This document shows, piece after piece, positions 39,315 to 47,687 of a stretch of 64,000 nucleotides of DNA (positions are counted from its first letter, which is position 1; every line of letters begins with the position of its first letter). The DNA lies in the NCBI GenBank assembly GCA_026192395.1, contig WACF01000001.1, forward strand, positions 2,726,309-2,790,308, read 5' to 3'. The position numbers were made by a program, and so were the translations under genes. The notes below the pieces were generated by a model. That model worked only from the letters and a program-made list of their open reading frames with translations, did no database searches and was not told the origin of the DNA. This DNA comes from Proteobacteria bacterium 005FR1. GTDB taxonomy: Bacteria; Pseudomonadota; Gammaproteobacteria; Pseudomonadales; Cellvibrionaceae.

Positions 39315-39953
39315 TTAACCGCCCCGCTCTTCTCTGATCTGCTCTACGAGATAATCGGCAACTTTCAGCATGGTCTCGTGATCGACGCTGGCGCTGGGAT
39401 CTATCACATAGCGGCCGTCCACGATCAGGCTCGGCGTGCCACTGATCCGGGCACCGGCGATCTTCGACTCACCTTGCTTCAACTGACTGGTAATCCCGAA
39501 GGAATTGAAGGTCTTGTTGAACGCTTCACGATCCACGCCATGCTGAGCAAAGAAGTCGGCGAGCTGCTCCTGAGTCTGCAGTCGCTTGCGTTCTACATGC
39601 AAAGCTCTGAACAGCGGCGTATGGACCTTGTCCATCACGCCCAGAGCCTTGGCGGTGTACAGCGCTCGAGCCAGATTCTCGGTGGTACGGTCCCACTTCA
39701 CGTGCAGCTGCACGAAATTCACGTCCTGCGGCATGTCCTGCTTCCACTTCTGCAGCAGTGGCTCGAAGTTGAAGCAGTGTCCGCAGGCGTAGGAGAAAAC
39801 CTCGGCCACCTCGATCTTGGATGGCTGACGCACCGGCACAGGATTGTCGAGGCGCTTGTAGTGAGTGCCTTCCTCGTAGGTCTGGGCCACGACCGGCAGT
39901 GCCAGCACCATTGATGCCACTAGCGCCGTGGCGATTTTGCTAAATAGATTCAT
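39315..39953 (-). CDS. dsbA: Thiol:disulfide interchange protein DsbA
   Basis: 212 aa with signal peptide (IATALVASMVLALPVVAQ). Mature start YEEGTHYKRLDNPVP. Active site FSYACGHCFNFEP (CGHC) and cis-Pro loop RISGTPSLIVDGRYVI. It introduces disulfides into periplasmic proteins. It lies directly downstream of a second DsbA (56 bp) and of cytochrome c4 on the same strand. Confidence 0.95.
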   Translation of the reverse strand: MNLFSKIATALVASMVLALPVVAQTYEEGTHYKRLDNPVPVRQPSKIEVAEVFSYACGHCFNFEPLLQKWKQDMPQDVNFVQLHVKWDRTTENLARALYTAKALGVMDKVHTPLFRALHVERKRLQTQEQLADFFAQHGVDREAFNKTFNSFGITSQLKQGESKIAGARISGTPSLIVDGRYVIDPSASVDHETMLKVADYLVEQIREERGG

Positions 39954-40009
39954 AGTGTTTGCCTTTCTCTTTGCCTTTCTCTTGCTGGAATCATGCTGCT
40001 GTTCGCGTG

Positions 40010-40666
40010 TTATTGCGCTTTCGACTTTTCCGAGCGGACCTTGTCCACCAGAAAGTCGGCGACCTTGAACATCTCGGTTTGCGGCACCTGCTGATTCGCT
40101 TCGATCCGGTAGAGGCCATGAACGATCAACTGGGGAGTGCCGGTGATCCGGTAAGCGCGCGCCCGGGCATCCATTTGTTTGAGGTACGTGGTCGCGTCCG
40201 CGGACTTGAACAACCGGATCACCTCTTCCTTCTTAGCTCCGTATTCCGCAAACAGTTCGGCTATCGATTCAGCCGTATCGAGGCGCTTCCGATCAATGTT
40301 GAGCGCATTATAGATAGCCTGGTGAACATCTTCCTTGATGCCCAACTGCTTCGCCACATAGTAGGCACGAGCGTGGCTTTCCATGAGGCTGTTCCACATG
40401 GCCGGAATCTGGACAAAGTTGACATCGTCCGGCGTGCTCTTGGACCATTCCAGAACCCGGGGCTCGAAGTGGTAGCAATGGCCACAACCGTACCAGAACA
40501 CCTCGGTCACTTCGATTTTGCCGGGATCATCTACTGCGACCGGCTCGGGAAGCGTATGGTAGTGCACGCCTTCGCGATATACCGGGGTGGACTGCGGCTT
40601 GGCCGCAAAGCTGGGTAAGGAGAGGAAAACACTGGCGGCGACCGCCAGCGCGAATGGGATACGCAT
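40010..40666 (-). CDS. Second DsbA-family thiol:disulfide interchange protein
   Basis: 218 aa from ATG 40666 with AGAGG upstream. The signal peptide is FALAVAASVFLSLPSFA. Active site FWYGCGHCYHFEP and cis-Pro loop YRITGTPQLIVHGLYRIE. Same layout as its neighbour, diverged at many positions, so a tandem duplication is the likely origin. In Pseudomonas-type genomes dsbA lies next to the c4/c5 cytochrome genes and engB. Confidence 0.94.
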   Translation of the reverse strand: MRIPFALAVAASVFLSLPSFAAKPQSTPVYREGVHYHTLPEPVAVDDPGKIEVTEVFWYGCGHCYHFEPRVLEWSKSTPDDVNFVQIPAMWNSLMESHARAYYVAKQLGIKEDVHQAIYNALNIDRKRLDTAESIAELFAEYGAKKEEVIRLFKSADATTYLKQMDARARAYRITGTPQLIVHGLYRIEANQQVPQTEMFKVADFLVDKVRSEKSKAQ

Positions 40667-40827
40667 GTCTGACCTCTTGCGGCGAATGTTCAGTGCGGCC
40701 TGGATCATCCGGAGATGCGGACCACAAACCACTGAAGGGGCTGGGCATACCTGCGACGGTACGTCCCAGCCCGGCAAGACATCGGCATGGAGGCGCGAGG
40801 GGAGCTCAGTGGTCCCGCTAAAGACCT

Positions 40828-41514
40828 TTATTCCGATGCCATGTTCCGGTCGCCCGCTTCACCGGCGTGCAGACCTGCGATGTAGTTCGCAACGCCGAGG
40901 ATCTCCGCCTCGCTCATGTGCTCGGCAACGGAGCGCATGATTTGCTGCTTGTCGTTGGTGCGATTGCCAGCGCGGAAATCGCGAAGCTGCTTGGCGACGT
41001 AATCAGCAAACTGTCCACCAACGCGCGCGTAACCAGCGGGCGCATTCCCGCGGCCGGTTGGCGAGTGGCAGCCACTGCAGGCCGGAACGCCGGTTTCGGG
41101 GTTGCCGAAGCGGTAAATCGACCGTCCCAGCTCGAGAGAATTTGCCTTTGCGCCGCTGTTCAACTGCACTTCGGCTTCCTGCGCGCCTGACAGCTGCATT
41201 TCCTGATCGGCATAGTAGGCGGCGATGTCCTGCAGGTCCTGATCAGACAGTCCGGCGAGCATTCCGGTCATCTCCGGGACAACGCGCTCGCCGCTCTTGA
41301 TTTCTCCCAGCTGCTTGTAAAGATACTGCTCTCCCAGGCCCGCCAGCTTCGGGTAGGTGGGAACGCCGCTATTGCCATCCTGACCGTGACAGGCCGAACA
41401 GACGGCTGTTTTCTCCGCGCCAGCTTCAGCATTTCCCTGGAACTGGGCCTGAGCGCCCTGCGCCAACGCAAATACTCCCAGGAGAATAGCCGCAGGTTTG
41501 GTGAAATTCTTCAT
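40828..41514 (-). CDS. cc4: Cytochrome c4 (diheme)
   Basis: 228 aa from ATG 41514 with signal peptide (AAILLGVFALAQGAQAQ). Two heme sites, CSACHGQDGNSG and CSGCHSPTGRG, each at the start of a similar half-domain that ends with YKQLGEIKSGER or AKQLRDFRAGNR. This is the symmetrical two-domain structure of c4. Periplasmic, donates electrons to cytochrome oxidases. Divergent from engB. Confidence 0.95.
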   Translation of the reverse strand: MKNFTKPAAILLGVFALAQGAQAQFQGNAEAGAEKTAVCSACHGQDGNSGVPTYPKLAGLGEQYLYKQLGEIKSGERVVPEMTGMLAGLSDQDLQDIAAYYADQEMQLSGAQEAEVQLNSGAKANSLELGRSIYRFGNPETGVPACSGCHSPTGRGNAPAGYARVGGQFADYVAKQLRDFRAGNRTNDKQQIMRSVAEHMSEAEILGVANYIAGLHAGEAGDRNMASE

Positions 41515-41733
41515 CGTGTAATCCGTCGTGAACATAGGGTAAGACGATTCTGCGGACCGCAATTTCCACCCTGCGGGGAGGGGGACGGTCGCAAAGGCGG
41601 CACATTATATACTAACCACCCGAATATACTAATCTCTGCGCCGCCCGGAATGGCGATTGGTCACCCTCTCAGCCCTTTTTCCGCATAGAATGGCCGGCCC
41701 CATGGACTGCCTGAAGAGAGCCGGGAGACAGCC

Positions 41734-42378
41734 GTGCAGAAAACCATCGATTTCCGTCGCGCCGAGTTCAGTCAGAGTGCGCCGAGTCTCGCCCAATGTC
41801 CGCCGGATGAGGGCGCCGAGGTGGCCTTCGCCGGCCGCTCCAACGCCGGCAAGTCGAGCGCCATCAACGCCTTGACCGGCAACAGCAAGCTCGCACGGAC
41901 CAGTAAGACGCCGGGCCGGACTCAGCTGATCAATTTTTTCGAGCTGGGCGAGGAGCGGCGCCTTGTGGACCTGCCCGGCTACGGCTACGCCAAGGTGCCG
42001 CTCGAAACCAAGCAGCGCTGGCAGCGGCATCTTTCGGAGTATCTGGAGAAGCGGGAAAGCCTGCGCGGCCTGGTATTGCTGATGGATATCCGGCATCCGC
42101 TGCAGGAATACGACACCAATCTGCTGAACTGGGCCGTGCAGGCAGAAATGCCCGTCCATATCCTGCTCACCAAAGCCGACAAATTGAAAAGCGGGCAACG
42201 CAAGAACACGCTGCTGCAGGTGCGGCAACATATGCGCGAAGCGGAGGTGGATGATCTTGTCAGCGTGCAGACCTTCTCTTCATTGAAAAAGGAAGGGCTG
42301 GCGGAGTTCGTGGTAGTTCTGGAAGGCTGGCTACGGGACTCTGAAGAAGTCGCATCGGCGGAACAGCCGGAGGGTTAA
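41734..42378 (+). CDS. engB: Ribosome biogenesis GTPase EngB (YihA/YsxC)
   Basis: 214 aa from GTG 41734. G1 [19 protein letters not shown]2 [14 protein letters not shown]3 [12 protein letters not shown]4 [12 protein letters not shown] and G5 [14 protein letters not shown] are all intact. EngB is an essential GTPase in 50S subunit assembly. Together with polA it brackets the sRNA region, as in E. coli (spf) and Pseudomonas (ersA). Confidence 0.96.
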   Translation: MQKTIDFRRAEFSQSAPSLAQCPPDEGAEVAFAGRSNAGKSSAINALTGNSKLARTSKTPGRTQLINFFELGEERRLVDLPGYGYAKVPLETKQRWQRHLSEYLEKRESLRGLVLLMDIRHPLQEYDTNLLNWAVQAEMPVHILLTKADKLKSGQRKNTLLQVRQHMREAEVDDLVSVQTFSSLKKEGLAEFVVVLEGWLRDSEEVASAEQPEG

Positions 42379-42462
42379 ATCAGAGCCCTCGCGGCGCGAA
42401 TTTCAACTATACTCTGGCTCAAGAGTCAGCTGGCATCAAAATCAGCGCGTCAGACGCAAGAC

Positions 42463-42567
42463 AAAAAAAACCCGACAGCTTGGGGCAACCGCCGGGTTCA
42501 AATACCAGCACTCTTGGGGCCGAGCACTGGAAGTCTCACTGAAACACATTGGGCATATGCTTCAGTC
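42463..42567 (-). ncRNA. Candidate sRNA with three GCCC(C)A-loop hairpins
   Basis: On the minus strand, three consecutive stem-loops: 42566-42538 (12-bp stem with two G-U pairs, loop GCCCA), 42530-42505 (9-bp stem, loop GGCCCCAA) and 42498-42469 (12-bp stem, loop GCCCCA), the last followed directly by eight Ts. A sigmaE-like promoter ends about 6 bp before the first hairpin. The hairpins and the promoter-to-terminator length of about 105 nt are seen in the sequence; transcription is inferred. Repeated C-rich loops suggest binding to G-rich Shine-Dalgarno regions. Confidence 0.68.
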
Positions 42568-42572
42568 GTTCA

Positions 42573-42599
42573 TAAGACTGGACTGCACAAGGAATGTTC
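42573..42599 (-). promoter_or_regulatory. SigmaE/AlgU-like promoter of the three-hairpin RNA
   Basis: GAACAT (42599-42594), 16 bp, TCTTA (42577-42573) on the minus strand, against the GAACTT-N16/17-TCtgA consensus. It would start the RNA at about 42567. Confidence 0.5.
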
Positions 42600-42644
42600 C
42601 GAGTCATTCTCTGTGCGACATAAAAAATTCCATTCAGCACAGGT

Positions 42645-42757
42645 AAAAAAAAGCCCTAACCAAATTTGGTTAGGGCTGCTTTGCTATCGAGTAAAAGCAA
42701 GGCTCGGCTTACTACAAGCCAGTAAATAGGAGAGTAAGACACCAATCGAATTGGTAA
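42645..42757 (-). ncRNA. Candidate sRNA at the Spot 42/ErsA locus
   Basis: The minus strand from about 42757 contains ACCAAT-TCG-ATTGGT (42755-42741), a pyrimidine-rich unpaired stretch including CTCTCCTATTTACT, the hairpin GGCTT-GTAGT-AAGCC (42720-42706), TTGCT...AGCAA (42700-42681) and a perfect 13-bp palindromic terminator (42677-42652) with eight Ts. Like E. coli spf and Pseudomonas ersA, it lies downstream of polA and on the same strand, opposite engB. The CUCUCCU stretch is complementary to Shine-Dalgarno sequences. I see no primary sequence identity I can cite with ErsA. Confidence 0.72.
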
Positions 42758-42761
42758 CTCC

Positions 42762-42788
42762 TAGGACTAGCTCAGCCAATTAAAGTTC
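42762..42788 (-). promoter_or_regulatory. SigmaE/AlgU-like promoter of the Spot 42/ErsA-locus RNA
   Basis: GAACTT (42788-42783), 16 bp, TCCTA (42766-42762) on the minus strand. The -35 is a perfect match to the extracytoplasmic-stress consensus, and ErsA of Pseudomonas is known to depend on sigma22 (AlgU). Confidence 0.62.
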
Positions 42789-42865
42789 TCATCTGGCCAC
42801 AAAATTGCGTGGCCTTCGTCACACTTCCGATCGACTTCACGCGGAAAGACACCATTCTGAGGGCC

Positions 42866-45613
42866 TCAGTGCGCCTGATCCCAGTTGGCGCCACGACCCG
42901 CTTCCACAACCAAGGGCACCTGCAGCTCGGCGGCCTCCGACATCAGCTTGCGCAGTGTTCCAGTCACCTGTTCGACGGCCTCCGATTTCACCTCGAGCAC
43001 CAATTCATCATGGACCTGCAGGATCACTGCAGCTGGAATCCGCTCGTCCGTGATCCACCGATCCACCTCGATCATCGCCCGCTTGATGATGTCGGCGGCA
43101 CTGCCTTGCATCGGCGCGTTGATGGCGGTTCGCTCCGCGGCCTGGCGGCGCATACCGTTCCGATCGTTGATCTCCGGCAGGTAGAGCCGACGCCCCATAA
43201 TGGTTTCCACGTAGCCCTGATCCCGCGCCAGTTGGCGCGTATTGTCCATATAGCGACGTACGCCCGGGTAACGTTCGAAGTACAGATCAATGTACTGCTG
43301 CGCCTCCTTGCGACCAATCCGCAATTGCCTGGCCAGGCCGAACGAAGACATGCCGTAGATCAGCCCGAAATTGATGGCTTTGGCGCTGCGGCGCTGCTCA
43401 TGACTGACGTCTTCGAGACTGACACCAAAGACCTCTGCCGCCGTCGCCTGGTGGATATCCAGGCCTTCGGCAAAGGCGCGCAGCAGACCCTCGTCACCGG
43501 ACAGATGAGCCATGATCCGCAATTCGATCTGCGAATAGTCCGCGGCGACAATCTGGTGGCCCGGTGCGGCGATAAAGGCCTGGCGGATTCGCCGGCCCTC
43601 CTCGGTGCGGATCGGGATGTTCTGCAAGTTCGGATCAGAGGACGACAGACGCCCGGTTGCGGTTACCGCCTGATGGTAGGAGGTGTGCAGGCGTCCTGTT
43701 CCAGCATTGACCATCTGCGGCAGCTTGTCCGTATACGTGGACTTCAGCTTGAAAAGCCCGCGGTGATCCATGATCAACTTCGGCAGCGGATAATCCAGAG
43801 CCAGCTCCTGGAGCACCTCTTCCGCGGTGGAGGGGGCTCCTTTAGGGGTCTTCTTGAGAACGGGCAGCTGCAATTTCTCGAACAGGATTGCGCAGAGCTG
43901 CTTGGGCGAACTGAGGTTGAACACTTCGCCTGCCAGATCGCAGGCTTCTTCCTCGATCTGCTTGAGCTTGTCGCCGATCTCCCGGCTTTGGGCTCCCAAG
44001 GCCTCGCGATCGATCAGCGCCCCTCGCCGTTCGATGCGGGATAGCACCGGCACCAGCGGCACTTCCAAATCCTCGAAGACACGGCGCAGCGGCGGGGTCG
44101 ACTCCAGCTTGGGCCAGAGTGTCTCGTGCAGCCGAAGCGCAATATCGGCGTCTTCTGCGGCGTAATGAGCCGCTTCTTCCAGTTGGATGGCGTTAAAGGT
44201 CAGCTGCTTGGCGCCCTTGCCGGCGATGTCTTCGAAACGCACGGTGGTGTAGTTCAGATAGCGACTGGCGAGGCTGTCCATATCGTGGCGACTGGCCACT
44301 GAGTTCACCACGTAGGATTCCAGCATGGTGTCGAAGACAACGCCCTGCAGATCAATGCCGTGGTTGGCAAGAACGTTCTTGTCGTACTTGAGGTTCTGGC
44401 CCAGCTTTGCCTTGTTCGGGTTCTCCAGCAGAGGCTTGAATCGCTCGAGCACAGCCTCGCGGGATAGCTGTACAGGCGCTCCCTCATAGTCGTGCGCCAG
44501 GGGCACATAGGCGGCGCGGCCCGGCTCCAGCGCAAAGGAGAGTCCCACGATGCGCGCTTCCATGTAGTTCAGACTGGTGGTTTCGGTGTCGAAGGCGAAG
44601 ACTTCGGCTTTCTCGAGCCGCTCCAGCCATTGGTCCAGATGGGCCTGTTCCAAGATGACTTCGTAGTCCGCCTTCGCGACCTCCGCGCCAGAAGCCGGGC
44701 TTTGGCCTTCCCCCTCGAATCCTTGCTGCTCAGAGCCAAGCTCCGACAGCCAGTGTTTCAATTCGTAGATGCCGCAGAGCTCCAACAGCTTTTGGCGATC
44801 GGCGGGAATCGTCAGCAGGTCAGCCGGACCCATATCCAGCGGGACGTCGGTCTTGATGGTCGCCAACTGGTGGGAGAGGTAGGCCTGCTCCTTGTATTCC
44901 TCCAGCTTCTTCGGCAGGGACTTGGCGCCGCGAATCGGCAAATCCGCCACGGCATCCAGGTTGGCGTAAATGTCGTCCAGCCCTCCGAGCGACTGGATCA
45001 ACGCCTGAGCCGTTTTTTCCCCCACCCCGGGGACGCCGGGAATGTTGTCGGACTTGTCACCGAGCAGCGCCAGATAGTCGATGATCCGCTCCGGCGGGAT
45101 GCCGAACTTGTTGATCACCCCTTCCCGGTCCAGCAGGGTGTCCGTCATAGTGTTCACTAACGTGACGTGAGGACTTACCAACTGAGCCATATCTTTGTCG
45201 CCGGTGGATACGACGATGTAATGACCTTGGCGAGTGGCCTCGCAGGCGAGAGTGCCGATCACGTCATCGGCCTCAACCCCCTCGATCATCAGCAGGGGCA
45301 GACCCATGGCGCACACAAAGTCATGAACCGCCTGCACCTGGCTGCGCAGATCATCGGGCATCGGCGGCCGGTGCGACTTGTACTCCGCATAGATTTCATC
45401 GCGGAAGGTTTTGCCTTTGGCATCAAATACCACCGCGATCTGGCTATCGGGGTAATCCTTTTGCAGGCGACGCATCATATTGGTCACAACCAGGATCGCG
45501 CCGGTAGGCCGGCCATCGTGAGTCCGCAGATTCTGCCTGAGCATGGCATGGTAGGCGCGGTACAGGTAGGAGGAGCCGTCCACAAGGACCAAAGGAGCTG
45601 TTTTTGAATTCAT
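42866..45613 (-). CDS. polA: DNA polymerase I
   Basis: 915 aa, full-length three-domain enzyme. 5'-3' exonuclease ([44 protein letters not shown]), 3'-5' exonuclease with the active Asp/Glu in [11 protein letters not shown] and ALEPG...YVPL, and polymerase with [17 protein letters not shown] (motif A region: [17 protein letters not shown]), motif [22 protein letters not shown] and motif [12 protein letters not shown]. All catalytic acids are present. Replication repair and Okazaki maturation. Confidence 0.98.
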   Translation of the reverse strand: MNSKTAPLVLVDGSSYLYRAYHAMLRQNLRTHDGRPTGAILVVTNMMRRLQKDYPDSQIAVVFDAKGKTFRDEIYAEYKSHRPPMPDDLRSQVQAVHDFVCAMGLPLLMIEGVEADDVIGTLACEATRQGHYIVVSTGDKDMAQLVSPHVTLVNTMTDTLLDREGVINKFGIPPERIIDYLALLGDKSDNIPGVPGVGEKTAQALIQSLGGLDDIYANLDAVADLPIRGAKSLPKKLEEYKEQAYLSHQLATIKTDVPLDMGPADLLTIPADRQKLLELCGIYELKHWLSELGSEQQGFEGEGQSPASGAEVAKADYEVILEQAHLDQWLERLEKAEVFAFDTETTSLNYMEARIVGLSFALEPGRAAYVPLAHDYEGAPVQLSREAVLERFKPLLENPNKAKLGQNLKYDKNVLANHGIDLQGVVFDTMLESYVVNSVASRHDMDSLASRYLNYTTVRFEDIAGKGAKQLTFNAIQLEEAAHYAAEDADIALRLHETLWPKLESTPPLRRVFEDLEVPLVPVLSRIERRGALIDREALGAQSREIGDKLKQIEEEACDLAGEVFNLSSPKQLCAILFEKLQLPVLKKTPKGAPSTAEEVLQELALDYPLPKLIMDHRGLFKLKSTYTDKLPQMVNAGTGRLHTSYHQAVTATGRLSSSDPNLQNIPIRTEEGRRIRQAFIAAPGHQIVAADYSQIELRIMAHLSGDEGLLRAFAEGLDIHQATAAEVFGVSLEDVSHEQRRSAKAINFGLIYGMSSFGLARQLRIGRKEAQQYIDLYFERYPGVRRYMDNTRQLARDQGYVETIMGRRLYLPEINDRNGMRRQAAERTAINAPMQGSAADIIKRAMIEVDRWITDERIPAAVILQVHDELVLEVKSEAVEQVTGTLRKLMSEAAELQVPLVVEAGRGANWDQAH

Positions 45614-45975
45614 ATTCGCTTTTCTTGAGTAAACATTTTGCAGCTAATGCCGGCCGCCATTGGCACTTAGGATATCAACCCTGACATCCGGATGAACGAT
45701 CGTAAGCGCTCACTCGCACGGAAAAATGCCGTGGCACCTTCGATGGATGTGGCGGATGGCGTCGGGAATGTGAGACCGGGCAGTCGATTTCATCGACAGT
45801 ATTCACACTTTAGTAACAAAAGCTAAGCCAAGCTCTTCCATTGCCGGTGCCTGAGATACACTTTTTTGCGCGAATCTCGAGGCTGAGCATTTGCTGGTTC
45901 AGGACCAGCGAACTTCCCGAGAGAGTTGTGTCGGTCCGCAAGATCCATCGGCCTGCAAGAACAAGGAGAACAACA
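45614..45975. other. Divergent intergenic region between polA and a small unknown gene
   Basis: 362 bp holding the polA promoter area and the leader of the plus-strand small gene. I see no clear -10/-35 pair, repeat or RNA-like hairpin with a U tract. The plus-strand frame that opens at 45841 lacks a ribosome-binding site until ATG 45976. Confidence 0.3.
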
Positions 45976-46245
45976 ATGGACAAGATCATCTTTTCGCAGT
46001 CGGGCGTTTATCGACTCCAGCAGCTCGCCAGCCAGGTCCGAAATATCACCGGCATTCGCCACAGGTTGTCAGACGAATCCGCGATGCTCGAACTGCTGCG
46101 CTGCTGCGCCAGCTCCAACCATAAAGTGATCAAAACCTATTTCGCTGCCTTTACCTCGGAACTCGACGAGCGACAGCGGATTTCGCTGCAGGCGAGAGGC
46201 GTTCGGGCGCATCAGGGAGAACATCCCCAACCGCAGGCCTGCTAA
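45976..46245 (+). CDS. Small protein of unknown function
   Basis: 89 aa from ATG 45976 with a strong AAGGAGAA upstream. The N-terminal two thirds are well-formed helix-prone sequence (FSQSGVYRLQQLASQVRNI, then SDESAMLELLRCCASSNHKV), with no signal or membrane segment. The tail is His/Gln-rich and polar. Its stop overlaps the convergent znuA stop by 4 bp. I do not recognise a family. Confidence 0.65.
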   Translation: MDKIIFSQSGVYRLQQLASQVRNITGIRHRLSDESAMLELLRCCASSNHKVIKTYFAAFTSELDERQRISLQARGVRAHQGEHPQPQAC

Positions 46246-47141
46246 GGAGCAGGCTGCGCAAGACAGTCCTTCACATCCCCCGTGAGCTGACGTATCAGCT
46301 GCCCATAGCTCTGCGCATTATGACCCAATATGTCCAGCGGTTGGGCCCGGAGTTCCAGCTGTCTCGCCAGATTGCGGGCGCCGTCCGATTGATGGGAGTA
46401 CTCCACGAACAAACAACGTGCGCCTGCATTGCGCAGCCGCTTCTCCAGCTCGTACAGATGGCGCGCACCAGGTGGCTGCTCGGGGGTGGCTGAAATCCAG
46501 CCGAGCTGCCTCAATTCGAATGCCTCGACGAACAGGTCATAACCGCGATGCTCGACAACAAAGCCCACCTCCCGAACTGGAGCGAGCTGCTGGTGGGCAT
46601 CCTTATAGAGGCGGTCGTAGCTGAGAAGCTGCTCCTGTAGCCGTTGCTCTATTGACTCGCTCAGGGCCGGATAGAGGGCCTGCAAGCGCCCGGCCATAGT
46701 CTTGGCCATGATCTTTGCCAGCCGCGGATCGAGCCACTGGTGGAGGTCATGATCGTGATCCCCGGATTCGCTGTTTTCAAGGCGGTTGGCCAGCGGGAGC
46801 ACAGTCTGCCGCGGCAGACCGGCCAGTGGTTTTTCCAGGAAGCGCTCCATCTCCGGCCCCATCCATACCGCCAGATCTGCGGCACGCAGCCGCTGAACGT
46901 CGGAGACTCTCAGGGAGTAGTCATGAGGCGAAGCTCCGCCGGGCACCAGGACCTCGATTTTAGCGAGAGGGCCGAGCAGATCATTGGCGATCAGGGCGAG
47001 AGGGCGGATGCTCGCCACTACCCGGATTGTCTGCCCGTCGGCGGCTCCCTTCGCTTGCTCCGCCGCCGACTGCGCAAGGGCCATCGGTGAAAGCGTACAG
47101 AGAAGCAGCGCGAACATGCGCAGAAGATATGCTGCCGCCAT
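46242..47141 (-). CDS. znuA: Zinc ABC transporter substrate-binding protein
   Basis: 299 aa from ATG 47141; frames open further upstream run into the zur region. The signal peptide is LLRMFALLLCTLSPMALAQ. Zinc ligands: His in GGASPHDYSLRVSD, a short His/Asp loop ESGDHDHDLHQWLDP, and VVEHRGYDLFVEAF and EYSHQSDGARNLA for the others. The acidic-His loop is shorter than in E. coli ZnuA. Divergent from zur-znuCB with a Zur box between. Confidence 0.93.
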   Translation of the reverse strand: MAAAYLLRMFALLLCTLSPMALAQSAAEQAKGAADGQTIRVVASIRPLALIANDLLGPLAKIEVLVPGGASPHDYSLRVSDVQRLRAADLAVWMGPEMERFLEKPLAGLPRQTVLPLANRLENSESGDHDHDLHQWLDPRLAKIMAKTMAGRLQALYPALSESIEQRLQEQLLSYDRLYKDAHQQLAPVREVGFVVEHRGYDLFVEAFELRQLGWISATPEQPPGARHLYELEKRLRNAGARCLFVEYSHQSDGARNLARQLELRAQPLDILGHNAQSYGQLIRQLTGDVKDCLAQPAP

Positions 47142-47162
47142 GGGGTGAATCCTCGAGTAAGG

Positions 47163-47177
47163 TGTTATAGAATAACA
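47163..47177. promoter_or_regulatory. Zur box between znuA and zur-znuCB
   Basis: Perfect dyad TGTTAT-AGA-ATAACA at the middle of the 63-bp gap between the two divergent starts, fitting the gammaproteobacterial Zur consensus. Repression of both arms when zinc is sufficient is the expected effect. Confidence 0.85.
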
Positions 47178-47204
47178 TAACATTTTTCTTGATTTCGCCC
47201 CCCT

Positions 47205-47687
47205 ATGGATCTGCGCGCCTGCCACAATCACGATCACCAGCACTGTATCGATGTCGCGATTGCCAGCGCTCGGTCTGTGTGCGCACGCCGGGGCGCTCGC
47301 CTGACGCGGCAGCGCGAACAGGTTCTCCGGCTTATCTGGCAAAGCCACAAACCTCTGGGTGCCTATCCGCTGATGAACATGCTGGCCGAAGCGACCAGCC
47401 GGCCAATTGCGCCACCCACTGTTTACCGCGCGCTGGACTTTCTCTGCGAACAGGCGCTGATTCACAAGATCCACTCGCTCAACGCTTTCGTCGGCTGCTC
47501 GACACCGGGCGGCGAACATCAGAGTCAGTTTCTGATTTGCAAGCACTGCGGTGTGGCGGTGGAGTGCGGAAGCGCGCAGCTTGATTCGGCGTTGGCCAGT
47601 ACCGCTTCGATGGCCGGTTTTTCTGCGGAACAGCGGTCAGTGGAAATCGTCGGGCTCTGCCCGGCGTGCAGGGACCTGTCTCGATGA
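47205..47687 (+). CDS. zur: Zinc uptake regulator Zur (Fur family)
   Basis: 160 aa. His-rich start (HNHDHQH), winged-helix block GARLTRQREQVLRLIWQSHKP followed by AYPLMNMLAE and PTVYRALDFLCEQALIHKI, structural zinc CxxC motifs in ICKHCGVAVEC and LCPAC, and sensory His in GGEHQSQF. First gene of zur-znuC-znuB and overlapping znuC by 4 bp, so it probably regulates its own operon. Confidence 0.95.
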   Translation: MDLRACHNHDHQHCIDVAIASARSVCARRGARLTRQREQVLRLIWQSHKPLGAYPLMNMLAEATSRPIAPPTVYRALDFLCEQALIHKIHSLNAFVGCSTPGGEHQSQFLICKHCGVAVECGSAQLDSALASTASMAGFSAEQRSVEIVGLCPACRDLSR

